From an uncultured Lachnospiraceae bacterium (GTDB lineage: Bacteria; Bacillota; Clostridia; Lachnospirales; Lachnospiraceae): 35,475 nucleotides of DNA. The stretch's first letter is position 1; every line of letters starts with the position of its first letter. A program made the position numbers and the translations under genes. Location of the stretch: contig CAMWJF010000043.1 in NCBI GenBank assembly GCA_947174505.1, positions 1-35,475 on the forward strand, read 5' to 3'. Below, piece after piece: positions 16,013 through 25,421 of this stretch. The notes under the pieces were generated by a model that had not been told where the DNA came from, did no database searches, and saw nothing but the letters and a program-made list of their open reading frames with translations.

Positions 16013-16960
16013 ATGAAAGGCTTGGAAATATCACAAAAATATTATGAGACATACGGAAGGAAGATGATATGCGAACGGTTTTCCAGTGTCGCAGATCAGG
16101 CGGCCGCAGGGCTTGTGGGCTATGGCTCCGAATGTCTTGGATTCGATGATGAGATTTCGACAGATCATGATTATGGGCCATCCTTCTGTATCTGGCTGCC
16201 CCGGGAAATTTATATACAGTGTGGGAGAGAGATGCAGGCGGCTTATGACGCGCTGCCGAAGGAATTTATGGGCTGCGCCGCCCGTGTGGAGGAGGAGCAG
16301 GGAAGAGGGCGCGTCGGGGTGCTCTGTCTCGAGGATTTTTATCTGGAAATTTTGGGCAGGGACTGTGTGCCGGAGACGGACGCGGAATGGCTTGCGGTTT
16401 CGGAGAGCGCGCTTGCCACGGCGACAAACGGTGCGGTATTCGAGGACCCGTGCGGAAAATTCACCGGGATACGGGAAGGGCTTCTGGCCTATTATCCAAA
16501 AGAAGTGTGGCTGAAAAAGCTGGCGGAGAGTCTGGCGAAAGCGGCGCAGGCAGGGCAGTACAATTATGCCCGCGCCATGAAGCGGGGAGAACGCGTTGCG
16601 GCGGAGCTTGCCCTGACGGAGTTTGTGAAGGAGACGATGCAGATTGTCTATCTGCTGAATAAAAAGTATGCGCCCTTCTATAAGTGGATGCACAGGGGGA
16701 TGCAGGAGCTCGCCATTGGCAGCGAAATCGGGGACATGCTTGCGCTCCTCTATCAGATTCCCGATCCGGCGGCCGCCTGGGAGGGCGTGGGAGCCGGAGA
16801 CTTTCTCTACCACCTGAATACGGATGATGGCCGGGTACTGGTGATCGAGGCAGTCTGTAATGTGCTGGTGCAGATCTTAAACGAGGCGGGACTGTCCGGC
16901 AGGCAGGATAATTTTCTGCAGAACCAGGTGGGGGAGATTTTGGGGAGAGTGACGGAATAA
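16013..16960 (+). CDS. DUF4037 domain-containing protein (nucleotidyltransferase-like)
   Basis: A 315-residue protein. The N-terminal segment VGYGSECLGFDDEISTDHDYGPSF resembles the GS...DxD active-site region of the nucleotidyltransferase fold, and the rest fits the DUF4037 family. The biological reaction is unknown. The start is the ATG before KGLEISQKYYETYG, preceded by GCGGAAAG. An in-frame ATG 18 codons upstream (15959) leads through a basic, unlikely sequence. It follows the TPR gene after 124 nt. In other Clostridia DUF4037 and TPR genes may be neighbours, but I cannot verify this here. Confidence 0.75.
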   Translation: MKGLEISQKYYETYGRKMICERFSSVADQAAAGLVGYGSECLGFDDEISTDHDYGPSFCIWLPREIYIQCGREMQAAYDALPKEFMGCAARVEEEQGRGRVGVLCLEDFYLEILGRDCVPETDAEWLAVSESALATATNGAVFEDPCGKFTGIREGLLAYYPKEVWLKKLAESLAKAAQAGQYNYARAMKRGERVAAELALTEFVKETMQIVYLLNKKYAPFYKWMHRGMQELAIGSEIGDMLALLYQIPDPAAAWEGVGAGDFLYHLNTDDGRVLVIEAVCNVLVQILNEAGLSGRQDNFLQNQVGEILGRVTE

Positions 16961-17057
16961 CGCGTAAAATAAATCTAAAAAGGAATGGACAGCGCTATTG
17001 TTTTGCAGTACAGTATGTGTAAGTAGAGAATGCGAAGCAGATCAGAAAGGAAATTCG

Positions 17058-18407
17058 ATGGAATTATTATTTGGGGTATCCGATTTTGGGAAAATAAAAC
17101 ATGCCGAGGTTGTGTTAGGCGACTTCACCCTGTTTGTAGGAGACAACAACAGTGGCAAACCCTTTATGATGCAGCTTTTGTATGGTGTACTGATAGAATT
17201 GGGAAATGTAGAGCCTACGGTGAATGGAATAGAGACACAAGGGGAAAACGAGCTTGTTTATGGTGCGGAATGGCTTAAGGATATGGAAACGCGGGCGAAT
17301 GATTATCTGTCGGAAAAACGGGCACATATTTATGCTGCGGATGTAAAGGGGCATAAGCAGAGAAGAAGGTCGGGTATTCTTTTTCATTATCATCCGGATA
17401 GGAGAACGTTAAGACGGGTGCTGGCCAGTCAAATATGGAGAATGATATCGTTTTTGGGAAAATCGGTAAGGGGCGTAAATGGAGATTTGTTATTTTTACC
17501 GGCATCAAGAACGGGGCTGCAGCTTTTAAGTAAATACTTTTTTGCAGAAAGAGACAGAAAGGCGGTAAGTGAAATCAGCATTCTTGATTTTGGGGATGAG
17601 GATGATAAAGTGAATCAGGAGGTAACGGAAAATGAGCTCGGGCTGACAATGCCAGTTTATGATTTTCTTCAATTTTTGCTTCGGTATAATCAGCGGGCAG
17701 AGATGGATCGGCGGAATGGGGGGCTGCTTGAATTTATAGAACGCCATTTGATCGATGGACAGGTGAAACATTTGGGGGATGAAATTTATTATCGCCCGGA
17801 TGCATTACAGGATGATAGAAAAGATATCCCCGTTTATCTCGCATCCTCGCTGGTAAATGAGATCACGCCAATTATAAAAGCGCTGAGCGGAAGATTTAAT
17901 TACAGATATATTTTTTATGATGAGGTAGAAACCTGTCTTCATCCTTTGAAACAGGGGGAGATGGCCCGACTGATTATCAGATTGGTTAATAGTGGAAAGA
18001 GAATGATTGTAAGTACCCATAGCGATACGATGGCCTGTAAATTAAATAATTTATTATTGCTTTCTTTTTCGGAAGATTCCGAAGAGATCCGGGAGAAAAA
18101 GCTGAATGAGCTGGGGCTGAGCGAAGAGGATTTACTGTCTGACGCAAAGGTTCATGTATATCAGTTTGTAAATCAAAAGGACGGAAGCAGCCATGTGGAG
18201 GAGTTAAAATTTCAGAGGATGCCGTATATAGGGTATGATTTTAATTTGTTTACGCGTAATCTGGATGAATTATATCATGAGACGGATAAAAAGGTTTGTT
18301 TTCGCTGTGCAGGAAAAGATATGTCGTTTACGTTTGACGTAAGAATTTCCGGGAAGAGGGACAAGGAGGAATATCATTATCGTCTTATATGCAATCATAT
18401 TTTATGA
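17058..18407 (+). CDS. AAA/ABC-type ATPase (OLD/RecF-like) with altered Walker A
   Basis: A 449-residue soluble ATPase. The N-terminus FGKIKHAEVVLGDFTLFVGDN leads into the P-loop, which reads GDNNSGKP (28-35) where GxNNSGKS/T is expected. The Ser/Thr that helps bind magnesium is replaced by Pro. The Walker B region is YIFYDEVETCLHP (Asp288, Glu289), followed by the switch motif STHSDTM, as in RecF/SMC/OLD-type ATPases. No TOPRIM or other nuclease domain is evident; the C-terminal 80 residues are probably beta-rich. AGAAAGGA precedes the ATG. The gene is more AT-rich than its neighbours and stands alone before a terminator, suggesting acquisition. A defence role is possible but unproven. Confidence 0.75.
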   Translation: MELLFGVSDFGKIKHAEVVLGDFTLFVGDNNSGKPFMMQLLYGVLIELGNVEPTVNGIETQGENELVYGAEWLKDMETRANDYLSEKRAHIYAADVKGHKQRRRSGILFHYHPDRRTLRRVLASQIWRMISFLGKSVRGVNGDLLFLPASRTGLQLLSKYFFAERDRKAVSEISILDFGDEDDKVNQEVTENELGLTMPVYDFLQFLLRYNQRAEMDRRNGGLLEFIERHLIDGQVKHLGDEIYYRPDALQDDRKDIPVYLASSLVNEITPIIKALSGRFNYRYIFYDEVETCLHPLKQGEMARLIIRLVNSGKRMIVSTHSDTMACKLNNLLLLSFSEDSEEIREKKLNELGLSEEDLLSDAKVHVYQFVNQKDGSSHVEELKFQRMPYIGYDFNLFTRNLDELYHETDKKVCFRCAGKDMSFTFDVRISGKRDKEEYHYRLICNHIL

Positions 18408-18414
18408 GAAAGGT

Positions 18415-18444
18415 GGCCGTCCGTAAGGAGCGGCGGCCTTTTTT
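18415..18444 (+). terminator. Rho-independent terminator
   Basis: GGCCGTC (18415-18421) pairs with GGCGGCC (18432-18438) with one G-U pair, followed by six T. It lies 7 nt after the ATPase stop. Confidence 0.85.
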
Positions 18445-18456
18445 GTGGGTGCAATA

Positions 18457-18485
18457 TTGAAAAAACGGAAGAATTATGCTACAAT
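18457..18485 (+). promoter_or_regulatory. Strong promoter of the surface-protein locus
   Basis: TTGAAA (18457-18462), a 17-nt spacer and TACAAT (18480-18485), with an extended -10 TGC just before it. The leader is about 105 nt to the ATG. It contains an A/T palindrome CTATATATAG and an outer CCGAT/ATCGG stem (18501-18535). Confidence 0.75.
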
Positions 18486-18597
18486 ATACAAAGGTTATAT
18501 CCGATATATATCTATATATAGTAGAGTGTGATCGGAATTGTCAGACGTTTACTTTCGGTATAAGCGAAACAGGGGAAGAAAGAAGGAATGCGCAGTG

Positions 18598-21500
18598 ATG
18601 AAGAAAAGTAGGTTTTATCGGGTCGGCTCAGCGCTGATTGCGGCGGCTATGGTGTTTACCGGTATGCCGCAGGGGCAGATGTATGTATCGGCTCAGGAGA
18701 GCGGAATCCTGATGGAGGAAGAAGAACAGGAACCGGGTCAGCCCCAGACAGCGTCTGAGGAAGAAAATGTTATGCAGGAAAAGCAGGAGGATGACCTTCC
18801 GTCTGAAGAGGAAGGCGCTGGTGAAGAGCCGGATGTGGAAAATGCGTTGGAACCGGGAGAAGCGGATCATGAGGATGATATGAATCTGTCCGATGGAGAC
18901 GAAGTGAATGCAGACGTGCCTGCGCCGGACAGGGATGAGCTGCCGGGAGAGGCAGAAGAGGAAGAAACGCTGGATGAGTCCGCTGTTGCGCCGCAGGCGG
19001 ATGATCCTGTGACGTATTCGTTTAAAGGCCCGACGAAGACAACTTATCTTAAGGGTGAGAGCGTTGATATAACGGGCGCCGCGATTAGCTATAGGACGGC
19101 GGATAATAAAACTGTACAGGTTGATATCAAAAATGCGACGGTGGCGTTTAATTCCAATACAGTAGGTGTCGGGCAGATGACCATCTCATATGATGGACAG
19201 TCGGAAAACTTTGACATACTCGTGATTGAAGCGCCAAGTCTGACTGCTGAGTATGGGCAGAGTCTTTCTGATATTGTGCTGCCCACAAATCCTGAGGGCC
19301 TTTGGAGCTGGAAAAATGATTCACAGCAGCTGAATAAGGTGGGGAAACAGACGTATCAGGCGGATTTTACCCCCACCAATTCCAAGTATCAGGCACGTAG
19401 CGATATCAGCGCTGCGGTGACGGTAACTTGTGATTTGGAACAACATGCATTTATAGAGGTTCAGGTGCCGCAGAGGGGCTATACCTATGACGGAACGGAG
19501 AAAAAACCTGATGTGACTGTTTCTGTCGGCAGCAGTAATCTGCTGGCCGGCAGAGATTATACCGTGTCTTATCTGGATAACAAAAATGCGGGAGAAGCAT
19601 CTGTTACTGTGACGGGGCAGGGTAATTATTATAAGGAGAAGACTGAAACTTTTACAATTGCGAAGGCGAAGCTGATAGTCAGGGTGACAGACAAGACGGT
19701 TTCGTTTTCCCCTGAGAGAGATGAGGCAGGAAAGAAGGAGGACTGGACGGAGGCACAGAAGTATGATTACACAGTTTCCGGTCTGGCGAAAGGGGATACA
19801 TGGACAACAGAACCGCAGCTGACAAGTGCTATTACACAAGATGCCATCTATAAGCCGGCCACTTATGAGATTAAAGCAGAGGGTGGGGAGATAGATGCAA
19901 CTGTAAAAGGCAATTACGAAGAAGAGATTACTTATATAAATGGAACGCTTACGGTCGAAGCATTCGAACCGCAGTCGGTAATTATTGCGGGGATGCCTGT
20001 GGAACTGGATACCACCTATGATAAAAAACCGTGGTCAAATGCTGATAAGGCGGTCGTGCGGATTGCCGGAGGGTCGGCGACTGCTACGAACGTGACGGCA
20101 GTGAAGTCATATACCGGAACTACTGCAGCCGGCACGGAGTACAGCGCTACTTCTGATGCACCGACGGAGGCGGGTGAGTATGAACTGACTTTTACATTGA
20201 GCGGTCCGGATAAGTGGAAGTATGCTCTTCGCGAAGGCTCGGATACCTTTGCGTTTACGATTAAACAGCAGATCATTACGGTTACCGCACCTTCGAAAAC
20301 GGTTGCGGCCGGTGAGAAAGTGCCGGATGCAGAGGAATTGAAGGATGGCATTCAGGTGACCGGCCTCTTGAGGGGTGACACGCTGGATAATGTGCTGGAT
20401 GGTGATCTTTCCCTGAAATACAGCGAAGACGATATATCGGCGGCCAAGGCGGGCACATATGATATCATACCGCACGGCGTGGAGATAAAAGATAAAAATT
20501 ATACCCTGAATACTGTGAACGGCACGCTGACGGTGGAAGGCAGAAAGGAGCTTGAGGTTGATTTTACTTCCATCAGGGTGAAGGATAAAACCTATGACAG
20601 CCTGCCTCACAGCATTAGCGGTTATGCGTCCGACGAGAGCAACGGTTCTTTTCTCTATACGATTCAGGTGACGGATACGACGAGAGAACGAGAGGCAGAA
20701 AAAGAAGAGGGGCCTGATGAGGGGGATACGCTTCCGGACTATATTAAGCAGGTGAAGGGTGTCCCGATTACGGAGATCGTGCAAAAATACAGTGAGGTAG
20801 CTCCTGTTGATGTGGGGCGGTATAAGCTGGAAATCTTTTCGGAGGCAAATCCGGATATCTATGCGTATGACGGGGAAGCGCTCTTTAAGAGGGTGTTCTA
20901 TGTTACGCTTCTTCAAAAAAATGAGATGCGGCTTACCGGCATGACGGGTATAACGGATAAAGAGTATGACGGTGAAAAGGCCGATCTGTCCAGCCAGATC
21001 AGCAGTGTGAGACTGCTGACGGACGGTGGTGTGGACATTACAGATAAGGCGGAGCTGACATTCACGATAACGGGGACGACCGTGCACAGCACGGATGGTT
21101 CTCCGGATTACTCTGAAACAATTGATCCGCAAAATCCATCTGACGGTATGCCTGATCAGGCAGGAGAATATGTACTGCATGTAAAACTTAGCAGGCGGGA
21201 ACCGCATAATTATGTGGAGAATGAATGGGAGTATCCTTTTGCGATTAAGAAGAAAAAACTGTCGATTACGGTAAACGGGCAGGAAATGTACGTTGGGGAT
21301 GACAGGCTGGAAGCCGGAAAAGAACTGCCGGCCCGTTTCGAAAACCAGTATACAGTGGAAGGCGTTCTTGATGCCGACAGCGAAAAGCTGGCAGAAAAGC
21401 TGACGGTTGTGCCCGGGCAGACTGTGGAGGCTGATGAACCCGGTATTTATGATTTGGTGCTGTCGGGGCTTGTGGAAGCTGACTGGCCTGATTATGAGAT

Positions 21501-24042
21501 AACGTGGAATAGTGCCAAACTGACCGTGAAGGGGCAGCTTCACGAAATAAAAGGGGAGCTTAAGGCGGTTACGAATGTTCCGAATGGGAAGACCCTGGAG
21601 GAAATAGCGGGGAGTTATCTGCCTAAAAGGACGACCATCTATCTGTACAGCGGCGGTAAAGCGCCCGCACCGGGGACGTCTGCCGGGAAGGATATTGAGG
21701 ATACGGCGGAAATCCTATGGAATACCGCGAGAACGGCGCAGGGTACCTCGTACAGCAGCAATATAAAAGTGGCGCAGACCTTTAAAATGGAAGGCACCGT
21801 GCAGTTGCCGGAACTGGTATATGCAGATAAAGACACGCCGCTGACTGTGATAGTCAGTGTAAGCGTGCGCGAGGCGTATGAGGGGCAGGCATTAAAGCCT
21901 ACGGCGAATGTTGCGGCCGGAAGGGTTGCCCTGGGAACGAAGGTTTCGCTTTCCACTACAGAGGAAAATGCGGAAATTATATATACGGTAGAGGCGGATA
22001 ATCCGGCCAACTCTGTCACTAACAGGCGATATACAGGGCCTATTGAGATCAGGAGCACGATGACAATCCGGGCGATCACAAGGGTTATCGGCAAACAGGA
22101 CAGTGACGAGCTCCGTATCACCTACTATTTGGATAAGACGTTAGATCCGGGCGGGGATGATGACCCGGATGACCCGGATAATCCGCAGGTGCCGGATGAG
22201 GATATCCCCAAGGATGAAAATGGCAATAAACTGCCGATCCCGGATGATCTCTGGGTTACGGATGTGACCGGGTATGTCTATACAGGAACGGCGATTAAGC
22301 CGGAAGTGAGAGTTTACGACTATAAGAAGCGGCTGGAAGAGAAGAAGGATTATACCATATCTTACAAGAACAACATCAATGCCGCGGATAAGAATCATCC
22401 GACCAAAGCGCCGACCATCACAATCACCGGGAAGGGCAATTATGAGGGGAAGCTTGTCAAGACCTTCACGATTGCGCCCAAGAATATCAGTGATGCGGAT
22501 GTATGGACTGACAATCTCACGGTGGCCTTCAACGGTAAGGAGCAGAAGCCGGTTCCGGTAGTTACCTGGAAGGGGAAAAAGCTTTCGGCTAAGAAGGATT
22601 ACAGCTTTAATGTGTCCCCGCAGACGACCATAGCCGCGGGTGATTATAAGGTTACGCTGACAGGAACCGGGAACTATACGGGAGAGAAAGAGATCGATTT
22701 CACGATCACGGAAGGATTGCCCGTTCCCAAACTGACAGTCAGCAAAATTCCGGACTATACCTACACGGGAAAAGCATTTGAGCCGAAGCCCACAGTAAAG
22801 GACGGTAAGGAAATACTCGAAGAAGGCAAGCATTATACGCTGGAATACCCTGACTCTGAAACCGGTGTGAATACGGAAGTGGGAACGGGTTATGTCATAA
22901 TTAAGGGTACAGGTCCAAGATTGGGCAAATATTGCGGTGAGAAGCGCGTGACCTTCCAGATCAAGGCCGCTGCGATGATGAATAAGGCGAAGGTGGCGTT
23001 TGGTCCGGCGGTTTACACGGGAAGCGCTGTGGAGCCTGCCTGCACGGTGACAATGTCCGTGAAGGAAAATGGTGTCACTGTGGACCGCACGCTGGTCAAG
23101 GATACGGACTATACCGTAACCTATCAGAACAATGTGAAGGCCGGGACGGCTACGGCGGTCTTTGTGGGGAAAGGCGCTTACGGCGGTACCCTGAAAAAGA
23201 CCTTTAAGATCACCGGATATGATCTGCAGACGGATATAAATAAGAAGTTAAGTATCCAGACAGCGGATTCTTATCCTTATATGAAGGGCGGCAGCGCCCC
23301 GAAGCCGGTGGTTAAATATGGCGGAAAAACGCTGACAGAGGGTACGGACTATACGGTCTCCTACAAAAACAACACGGCGGTGGGCAGTGCGGCATCCATG
23401 ACGATCAAGGGTAAGGGTAACTTTACCGGGAGCGTCGTGAAGGGCTATCTGGTGGATGTACAGAACTTGTCCAATGTGACGGTGGCGCCTGCGGATAAAG
23501 TATATCAGGCGAAGGCCGGCGTTTATAAGACGACGGTTCGCGTGTACGACACCAATGGAAAGCAGCTCTCAGCAGGAAAAGACTATGACAAGAATGTGAT
23601 CTACACTTACGCGGTATTGCCGAGAGACCAGAAGGTTGTGACGGCTGACGGTACGGATAGGAAAGTGGGGGATCCTGTGGATCCCGGGGACATTATTCCC
23701 CGCGGCGTCAAGATCAAGGTGACAGTAAACGCTGTCGGCGGTAACTATACAGGTTCGGCGGAAGGCGTCTACTCCATCACGGGGGCGGATATCGCCAAGG
23801 CGAAGGTAACGGTACCCCAGCAGACTTACACAGGAAAGGCGATTAAACCGACGGAGAAGGAAATTTCCGTATTAATGGGCGGCATGCCCGTGTCTGCGGA
23901 GGATTATGAGATTATAAGCTACACAAACAATATAAATAAGGGAACCGCGAAGCTTACGATTCGGGGACTGGGGAATTACGGCGGTACTAAGACTGTGTCC
24001 TTTAAGATCAAAGGGAAGAGCCTGTTTAAATTGTTTGGGTGA
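18598..24042 (+). CDS. Giant secreted Ig-like/MBG-repeat protein
   Basis: A protein of 1814 residues. It opens with a signal peptide (MKKSRFYRVGSALIAAAMVF, cleavage probably after VSA near residue 35). A very acidic linker follows to about residue 140, then a chain of beta-sandwich modules. Early modules carry YDGTEKKPDV, LAGRDYTVSYLDN and GNYYKEKTETFTI, typical of MBG/Ig-like repeats. A chitobiase/HEX C-terminal-like module lies near 1100-1178. After a Asp/Pro linker (about 1185-1208) come about seven repeats of the form YTG-KP-V...DYTVSY-NN...G-GNY-G...F-I. It has no LPxTG-like motif or C-terminal membrane helix and ends KGKSLFKLFG, so anchoring is unclear. The start has AAGGAA upstream; an earlier TTG at 18538 would mask the signal peptide. 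It is probably a structural or adhesive surface component. Confidence 0.8.
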   Translation: MKKSRFYRVGSALIAAAMVFTGMPQGQMYVSAQESGILMEEEEQEPGQPQTASEEENVMQEKQEDDLPSEEEGAGEEPDVENALEPGEADHEDDMNLSDGDEVNADVPAPDRDELPGEAEEEETLDESAVAPQADDPVTYSFKGPTKTTYLKGESVDITGAAISYRTADNKTVQVDIKNATVAFNSNTVGVGQMTISYDGQSENFDILVIEAPSLTAEYGQSLSDIVLPTNPEGLWSWKNDSQQLNKVGKQTYQADFTPTNSKYQARSDISAAVTVTCDLEQHAFIEVQVPQRGYTYDGTEKKPDVTVSVGSSNLLAGRDYTVSYLDNKNAGEASVTVTGQGNYYKEKTETFTIAKAKLIVRVTDKTVSFSPERDEAGKKEDWTEAQKYDYTVSGLAKGDTWTTEPQLTSAITQDAIYKPATYEIKAEGGEIDATVKGNYEEEITYINGTLTVEAFEPQSVIIAGMPVELDTTYDKKPWSNADKAVVRIAGGSATATNVTAVKSYTGTTAAGTEYSATSDAPTEAGEYELTFTLSGPDKWKYALREGSDTFAFTIKQQIITVTAPSKTVAAGEKVPDAEELKDGIQVTGLLRGDTLDNVLDGDLSLKYSEDDISAAKAGTYDIIPHGVEIKDKNYTLNTVNGTLTVEGRKELEVDFTSIRVKDKTYDSLPHSISGYASDESNGSFLYTIQVTDTTREREAEKEEGPDEGDTLPDYIKQVKGVPITEIVQKYSEVAPVDVGRYKLEIFSEANPDIYAYDGEALFKRVFYVTLLQKNEMRLTGMTGITDKEYDGEKADLSSQISSVRLLTDGGVDITDKAELTFTITGTTVHSTDGSPDYSETIDPQNPSDGMPDQAGEYVLHVKLSRREPHNYVENEWEYPFAIKKKKLSITVNGQEMYVGDDRLEAGKELPARFENQYTVEGVLDADSEKLAEKLTVVPGQTVEADEPGIYDLVLSGLVEADWPDYEITWNSAKLTVKGQLHEIKGELKAVTNVPNGKTLEEIAGSYLPKRTTIYLYSGGKAPAPGTSAGKDIEDTAEILWNTARTAQGTSYSSNIKVAQTFKMEGTVQLPELVYADKDTPLTVIVSVSVREAYEGQALKPTANVAAGRVALGTKVSLSTTEENAEIIYTVEADNPANSVTNRRYTGPIEIRSTMTIRAITRVIGKQDSDELRITYYLDKTLDPGGDDDPDDPDNPQVPDEDIPKDENGNKLPIPDDLWVTDVTGYVYTGTAIKPEVRVYDYKKRLEEKKDYTISYKNNINAADKNHPTKAPTITITGKGNYEGKLVKTFTIAPKNISDADVWTDNLTVAFNGKEQKPVPVVTWKGKKLSAKKDYSFNVSPQTTIAAGDYKVTLTGTGNYTGEKEIDFTITEGLPVPKLTVSKIPDYTYTGKAFEPKPTVKDGKEILEEGKHYTLEYPDSETGVNTEVGTGYVIIKGTGPRLGKYCGEKRVTFQIKAAAMMNKAKVAFGPAVYTGSAVEPACTVTMSVKENGVTVDRTLVKDTDYTVTYQNNVKAGTATAVFVGKGAYGGTLKKTFKITGYDLQTDINKKLSIQTADSYPYMKGGSAPKPVVKYGGKTLTEGTDYTVSYKNNTAVGSAASMTIKGKGNFTGSVVKGYLVDVQNLSNVTVAPADKVYQAKAGVYKTTVRVYDTNGKQLSAGKDYDKNVIYTYAVLPRDQKVVTADGTDRKVGDPVDPGDIIPRGVKIKVTVNAVGGNYTGSAEGVYSITGADIAKAKVTVPQQTYTGKAIKPTEKEISVLMGGMPVSAEDYEIISYTNNINKGTAKLTIRGLGNYGGTKTVSFKIKGKSLFKLFG

Positions 24043-24056
24043 TTCCAGTAAAATAC

Positions 24057-24084
24057 TTGCATAATTTTCATAATTGAGTAAAAT
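24057..24084 (+). promoter_or_regulatory. Candidate promoter before the sortase gene
   Basis: TTGCAT (24057-24062), a 16-nt spacer and TAAAAT (24079-24084), about 85 nt before the sortase ATG, in an AT-rich gap. No clear terminator separates the upstream gene, so read-through is also possible. Confidence 0.45.
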
Positions 24085-24168
24085 AGAATTGTATGCATGT
24101 GTTTGATGAACGTGCTGGATGAAAGTTTTGCGACTATATGTAGTATGTTGTGAAGGAGCGGTCCCTAT

Positions 24169-25359
24169 ATGACGGGATTTCAAGTTGCAGGGAGAAGACT
24201 GAGAACGGAGGCGGAATATAAAGCCGCTCTCCGGGATCAGGAGCGCATTCAGAAGATTCGCTCCCAGGTTGACATGGAGCAGCCTGGCGAGGTCATTACC
24301 CTGTATTCTGATATGCAGGCCGGTAAGCATCGTTTTGAGACAGTGGTCGGAAACGATTTTGACGATGAAATTTTCGAGCTTGCTGAGAGATACAAAAAAG
24401 AGGGCTATAATAAGAACAGCAGAATTTCGGCAGGTAAAAAGCGAAAGCAAAAGGCAAAAAAGAAGCAGGTAAAGTCAAAACAGAGCAAAAAGGGGAAACA
24501 GAAGCCGGAGAAGGTCTCTCTGGAAGATTATGATGCCGATATGCAGAAGGCGATTCTTGTGCAGATAAAAAAGCGCGACAGACGCCGAAAACTTCTGGTT
24601 GTTCTCTGTAGTATCGTTGCAGTGGGCTGTTTTGGCTATTTCGGTGTGTATTCGTATTATGCAGAAAAAAATGAGATGGATTATACGGATCTCGCCCAGC
24701 TCAAGGGGGACAGTTCCCTGACGGGAAGCCTCTTCCGGGGTGTGATTATTCACTACACAGAAGAAGAGGAGATTGAACTGGAAGTGCTGGAAGAGTACCA
24801 GACGTTGTACAATAAGAACAAAAGGCTAATCGGATGGCTCAAAATTGACGATACAGTTATAGATTATCCGGTGATGCAGACGACCAACAACGAGTATTAT
24901 CTGGATCACAATTTCAATCAGGAGTACGACAAAAACGGAAGTCTGTTCCTCGATAAAGACTGCGACGTGGTGCGCAGGAATACCAATTTGATCATATACG
25001 GGCATCATATGAAGTCCGGAAAGATGTTTGGCAATTTAAACAGCTATAGCAGTAAGGATTATGCACAGAAGCATTCCATAATCCAGTTTGACACGATTTA
25101 TGAGAAGGGCACATATGAGGTAATGTATGTGTTCCGCTCCAGAATTTACAATGAAGATGAAGTGGTGTTTAAGTATTATCAGTTTCTGGATGCCGCTTCC
25201 GAGACGGAATTTAACTCTTATATGCAGGAGATGGCGGCGCTGTCTCTGTATGATACGGGTGTGACGGCCAGCTACGGGGATGAGCTTCTGACTTTGTCCA
25301 CATGTGACAGCTCTGAGGCCGATGGCAGGTTTGTGGTAGTGGCGAGGAAGATCGGCTGA
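24169..25359 (+). CDS. Class B sortase with long cytosolic N-terminal extension
   Basis: A cysteine transpeptidase that cuts surface proteins at a C-terminal sorting signal and joins them to peptidoglycan. It has 396 residues. Residues 1-140 are a charged cytosolic extension with a Lys-rich stretch near 85-110. A transmembrane helix follows at about 143-165, then the catalytic domain. Visible catalytic residues are the His in IIYGHHMKSGKMF (279/280), Cys379 in TLSTCDSS, and the Arg in VVVARK (about 394). The GWLKIDDTVIDYPVMQ and NYS/SSKDY layout fit class B. AAGGAG lies 10 nt before the ATG. It directly precedes two proteins with (T/S)PxTGD sorting signals, its probable substrates. Typical class B enzymes have a far shorter N-terminal segment. 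Confidence 0.9.
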   Translation: MTGFQVAGRRLRTEAEYKAALRDQERIQKIRSQVDMEQPGEVITLYSDMQAGKHRFETVVGNDFDDEIFELAERYKKEGYNKNSRISAGKKRKQKAKKKQVKSKQSKKGKQKPEKVSLEDYDADMQKAILVQIKKRDRRRKLLVVLCSIVAVGCFGYFGVYSYYAEKNEMDYTDLAQLKGDSSLTGSLFRGVIIHYTEEEEIELEVLEEYQTLYNKNKRLIGWLKIDDTVIDYPVMQTTNNEYYLDHNFNQEYDKNGSLFLDKDCDVVRRNTNLIIYGHHMKSGKMFGNLNSYSSKDYAQKHSIIQFDTIYEKGTYEVMYVFRSRIYNEDEVVFKYYQFLDAASETEFNSYMQEMAALSLYDTGVTASYGDELLTLSTCDSSEADGRFVVVARKIG

Positions 25360-25421
25360 CAGATAAAAGCCGGTCAATACAGATAAAATCAGAATGTGTA
25401 AAGAAGATGGGGAGAGACACC

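Noticed and set aside
18538..18597. Upstream TTG start for the giant surface protein
   Set aside because: It would place 20 charged residues before the signal peptide. The ATG at 18598 has AAGGAA upstream and begins a textbook signal sequence.
20107..21543. 478-codon minus-strand open frame inside the MBG protein
   Set aside because: It lies antisense to repeat-coding sequence of clear beta-module character. The translation is rich in Arg/His/Ile as expected for a shadow frame.
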